DNA of 64,000 nucleotides from CAVTWS01 sp963738445 (GTDB lineage Bacteria > Actinomycetota > Acidimicrobiia > Acidimicrobiales > SHLQ01). This document shows, piece by piece, positions 62,984 through 64,000 of this stretch. The notes under the pieces are model-generated. The model did not search any database. It saw only the letters and a program-made list of their open reading frames with translations, and was not told the origin of the DNA. Position numbers and translations under genes: made by a program. Every line of letters starts with the position of its first letter. The first letter of the stretch is position 1. Location of the stretch: the NCBI GenBank assembly GCA_963738445.1, contig CAVTWS010000004.1, forward strand, positions 124,001-188,000, written 5' to 3'.

Positions 62984-64000
62984 GTGCACCTGACGCGGCT
63001 CTGGCTCGAGGACTTTCGCAACTACCTGACGCTCGACCTCGAGTTGGACCCGGGCGTCACCGTGCTCGTGGGGCCCAACGGCGCGGGGAAGACGAACCTC
63101 GTCGAGGCGGTCGTCTGGTTGTCAGAGCTGGGTTCGTTCCGGACCTCGAGCAACGAGGCCCTGGTGCGGATGGGAGCGGAGCGGGCGATCGTCCGCGCCG
63201 AGATCAGCGATGGTGAGCGACGACTGTCGATCGAAGCTGAGCTGCCGCGCCGGGGCCGGAGCCGGGTCCTGGTCAACAAGCAACGCCTGCAGCGGGCCCG
63301 TGACCTCGACGGTTCACTCCGGGTGACGGTGTTCTCTCCGGAGGACCTGATCCTGGTGAAGGGTGGTCCGGGGGAGCGCCGCCGGTACCTCGACGGAGCG
63401 CTTGCTGCGGGCTTCCCAAGGGCCGAGGGCATCCTGCGCGACCTCGAGAAGGTGCTCCGGCAACGCAACGCCCTGCTCGGCAGCGTGCACGGGCGTCTCG
63501 ACGACGGCGCCGCTCTGACCCTCGACGTGTGGGACGACAAGCTGGGCCGTCTCGGTGACCTCCTGGCCGCGGAACGCACGGCGCTGGTGGATCGCCTGGC
63601 CGGCCCGGTGGGAGCGGCGTACCAGAAGCTCGCCGGCGGGCCGGTCGGGGTGGGCCTGCGGTACGAGCCGAGCTGGGTCGGGTCGCTGACCGAACGATTG
63701 GTGGACGCTCGTCGTGACGATGTGCGACGAGGCGTCACGACCGTCGGCCCCCATCGTGACGAGGTCGGTCTGTGGATCGACGAGATGCCGGCTCGAACCC
63801 ACGCATCACAGGGCGAACAACGATCACTGGCTCTGGCGCTGCGCATGGGGGTGCACGAGTTGGTCGCGGAGCTCACGGGCTCGCCCCCGGTCCTGGTGCT
63901 CGACGACGTCTTCTCCGAGCTGGATCCCGATCGAAGCGCGGCGTTGGTGACCACCGTCCCGGCGGGTCAGACGATCATCACGACGGCCGTGCCGTTGCCG
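62984..64000 (+). CDS. recF: DNA replication and repair protein RecF, 3' end outside the window
   Basis: 339 codons without a stop from GTG 62984. It has WLEDFRNYLTLDLEL, Walker A VGPNGAGKTNLVEAV, the signature THASQGEQRSLALALRMG and Walker B PVLVLDDVFSELDPDRS. It loads RecA at gaps with RecO and RecR. Only the last 20 or so residues (the final Arg/Thr motif) are missing at the window edge. It starts 13 nt after dnaN. No frameshift is seen in this gene. Confidence 0.94.
   Translation, partial: MHLTRLWLEDFRNYLTLDLELDPGVTVLVGPNGAGKTNLVEAVVWLSELGSFRTSSNEALVRMGAERAIVRAEISDGERRLSIEAELPRRGRSRVLVNKQRLQRARDLDGSLRVTVFSPEDLILVKGGPGERRRYLDGALAAGFPRAEGILRDLEKVLRQRNALLGSVHGRLDDGAALTLDVWDDKLGRLGDLLAAERTALVDRLAGPVGAAYQKLAGGPVGVGLRYEPSWVGSLTERLVDARRDDVRRGVTTVGPHRDEVGLWIDEMPARTHASQGEQRSLALALRMGVHELVAELTGSPPVLVLDDVFSELDPDRSAALVTTVPAGQTIITTAVPLP

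Overview
The window is about 68-70% GC and carries the chromosome replication/segregation core in an actinobacterial order: cwlM-type gene, parB, parA, two parS sites, rsmG, jag, yidC, yidD, rnpA, rpmH, then dnaA, dnaN and recF. Together with a class I PHA synthase plus phasin, a CYP125-like P450, MDR dehydrogenases and many leaderless starts, this points to a high-GC actinobacterium, most likely of the Acidimicrobiia. That placement is inferred from gene content only.

Layout. 1-4.5 kb: end of a beta-propeller protein, DUF983 protein, HAD hydrolase, HExxH protein and a membrane protein with a degenerate protease fold. 4.5-9.4 kb: amidohydrolase, Ppx/GppA phosphatase and MFS exporter. 9.5-13.1 kb: PHA module (phaC, phasin, 3-hydroxyacyl-CoA dehydrogenase, XRE regulator). 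13.1-15.5 kb: MOSC protein, cyclophilin, GNAT and 1-Cys peroxiredoxin. 15.6-22.5 kb: a giant class III cyclase/ATPase/TPR protein and a MacB-type ABC pair. 22.5-29.1 kb: Lhr and HelD-like helicases. 29.2-32.8 kb: patatin, hemE and hemG. 33-36 kb: Rpf-like lysozyme-fold protein, DUF6529/cytochrome c pair and Lnt-like protein. 36-39.1 kb: one overlapping operon tetR, diiron protein, crotonase, dtd. 39.2-45.8 kb: PfkB kinase, aminopeptidase N, lipoprotein, YhhN protein and a ferredoxin/ferredoxin-reductase pair. 45.9-53.4 kb: dehydrogenases, P450, crotonase, methyltransferase and an ArsC-family gene. 53.5-64 kb: the oriC region.

Most interesting result: the ArsC-family gene at 50315-50674 (minus) has an in-frame UGA at codon 12, exactly where ArsC has its catalytic Cys12. 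The Arg60, Arg94 and Arg107 equivalents are conserved, a strong Shine-Dalgarno precedes the start, and a 7-bp stem with a GGUC loop sits 17-34 nt after the UGA, in the position and form of a bacterial SECIS. It is a strong candidate selenocysteine-containing arsenate-reductase-like protein.

Caution: at least eight genes (lhr three times, hemG, the Rpf-like gene twice, lnt, a crotonase, an MDR dehydrogenase, rsmG and yidC) carry single-base frameshifts that split otherwise well-conserved proteins. Because housekeeping genes are hit, uncorrected indels in the assembly are likelier than gene decay. No tRNA, rRNA, CRISPR array, IS element or prophage was recognised.
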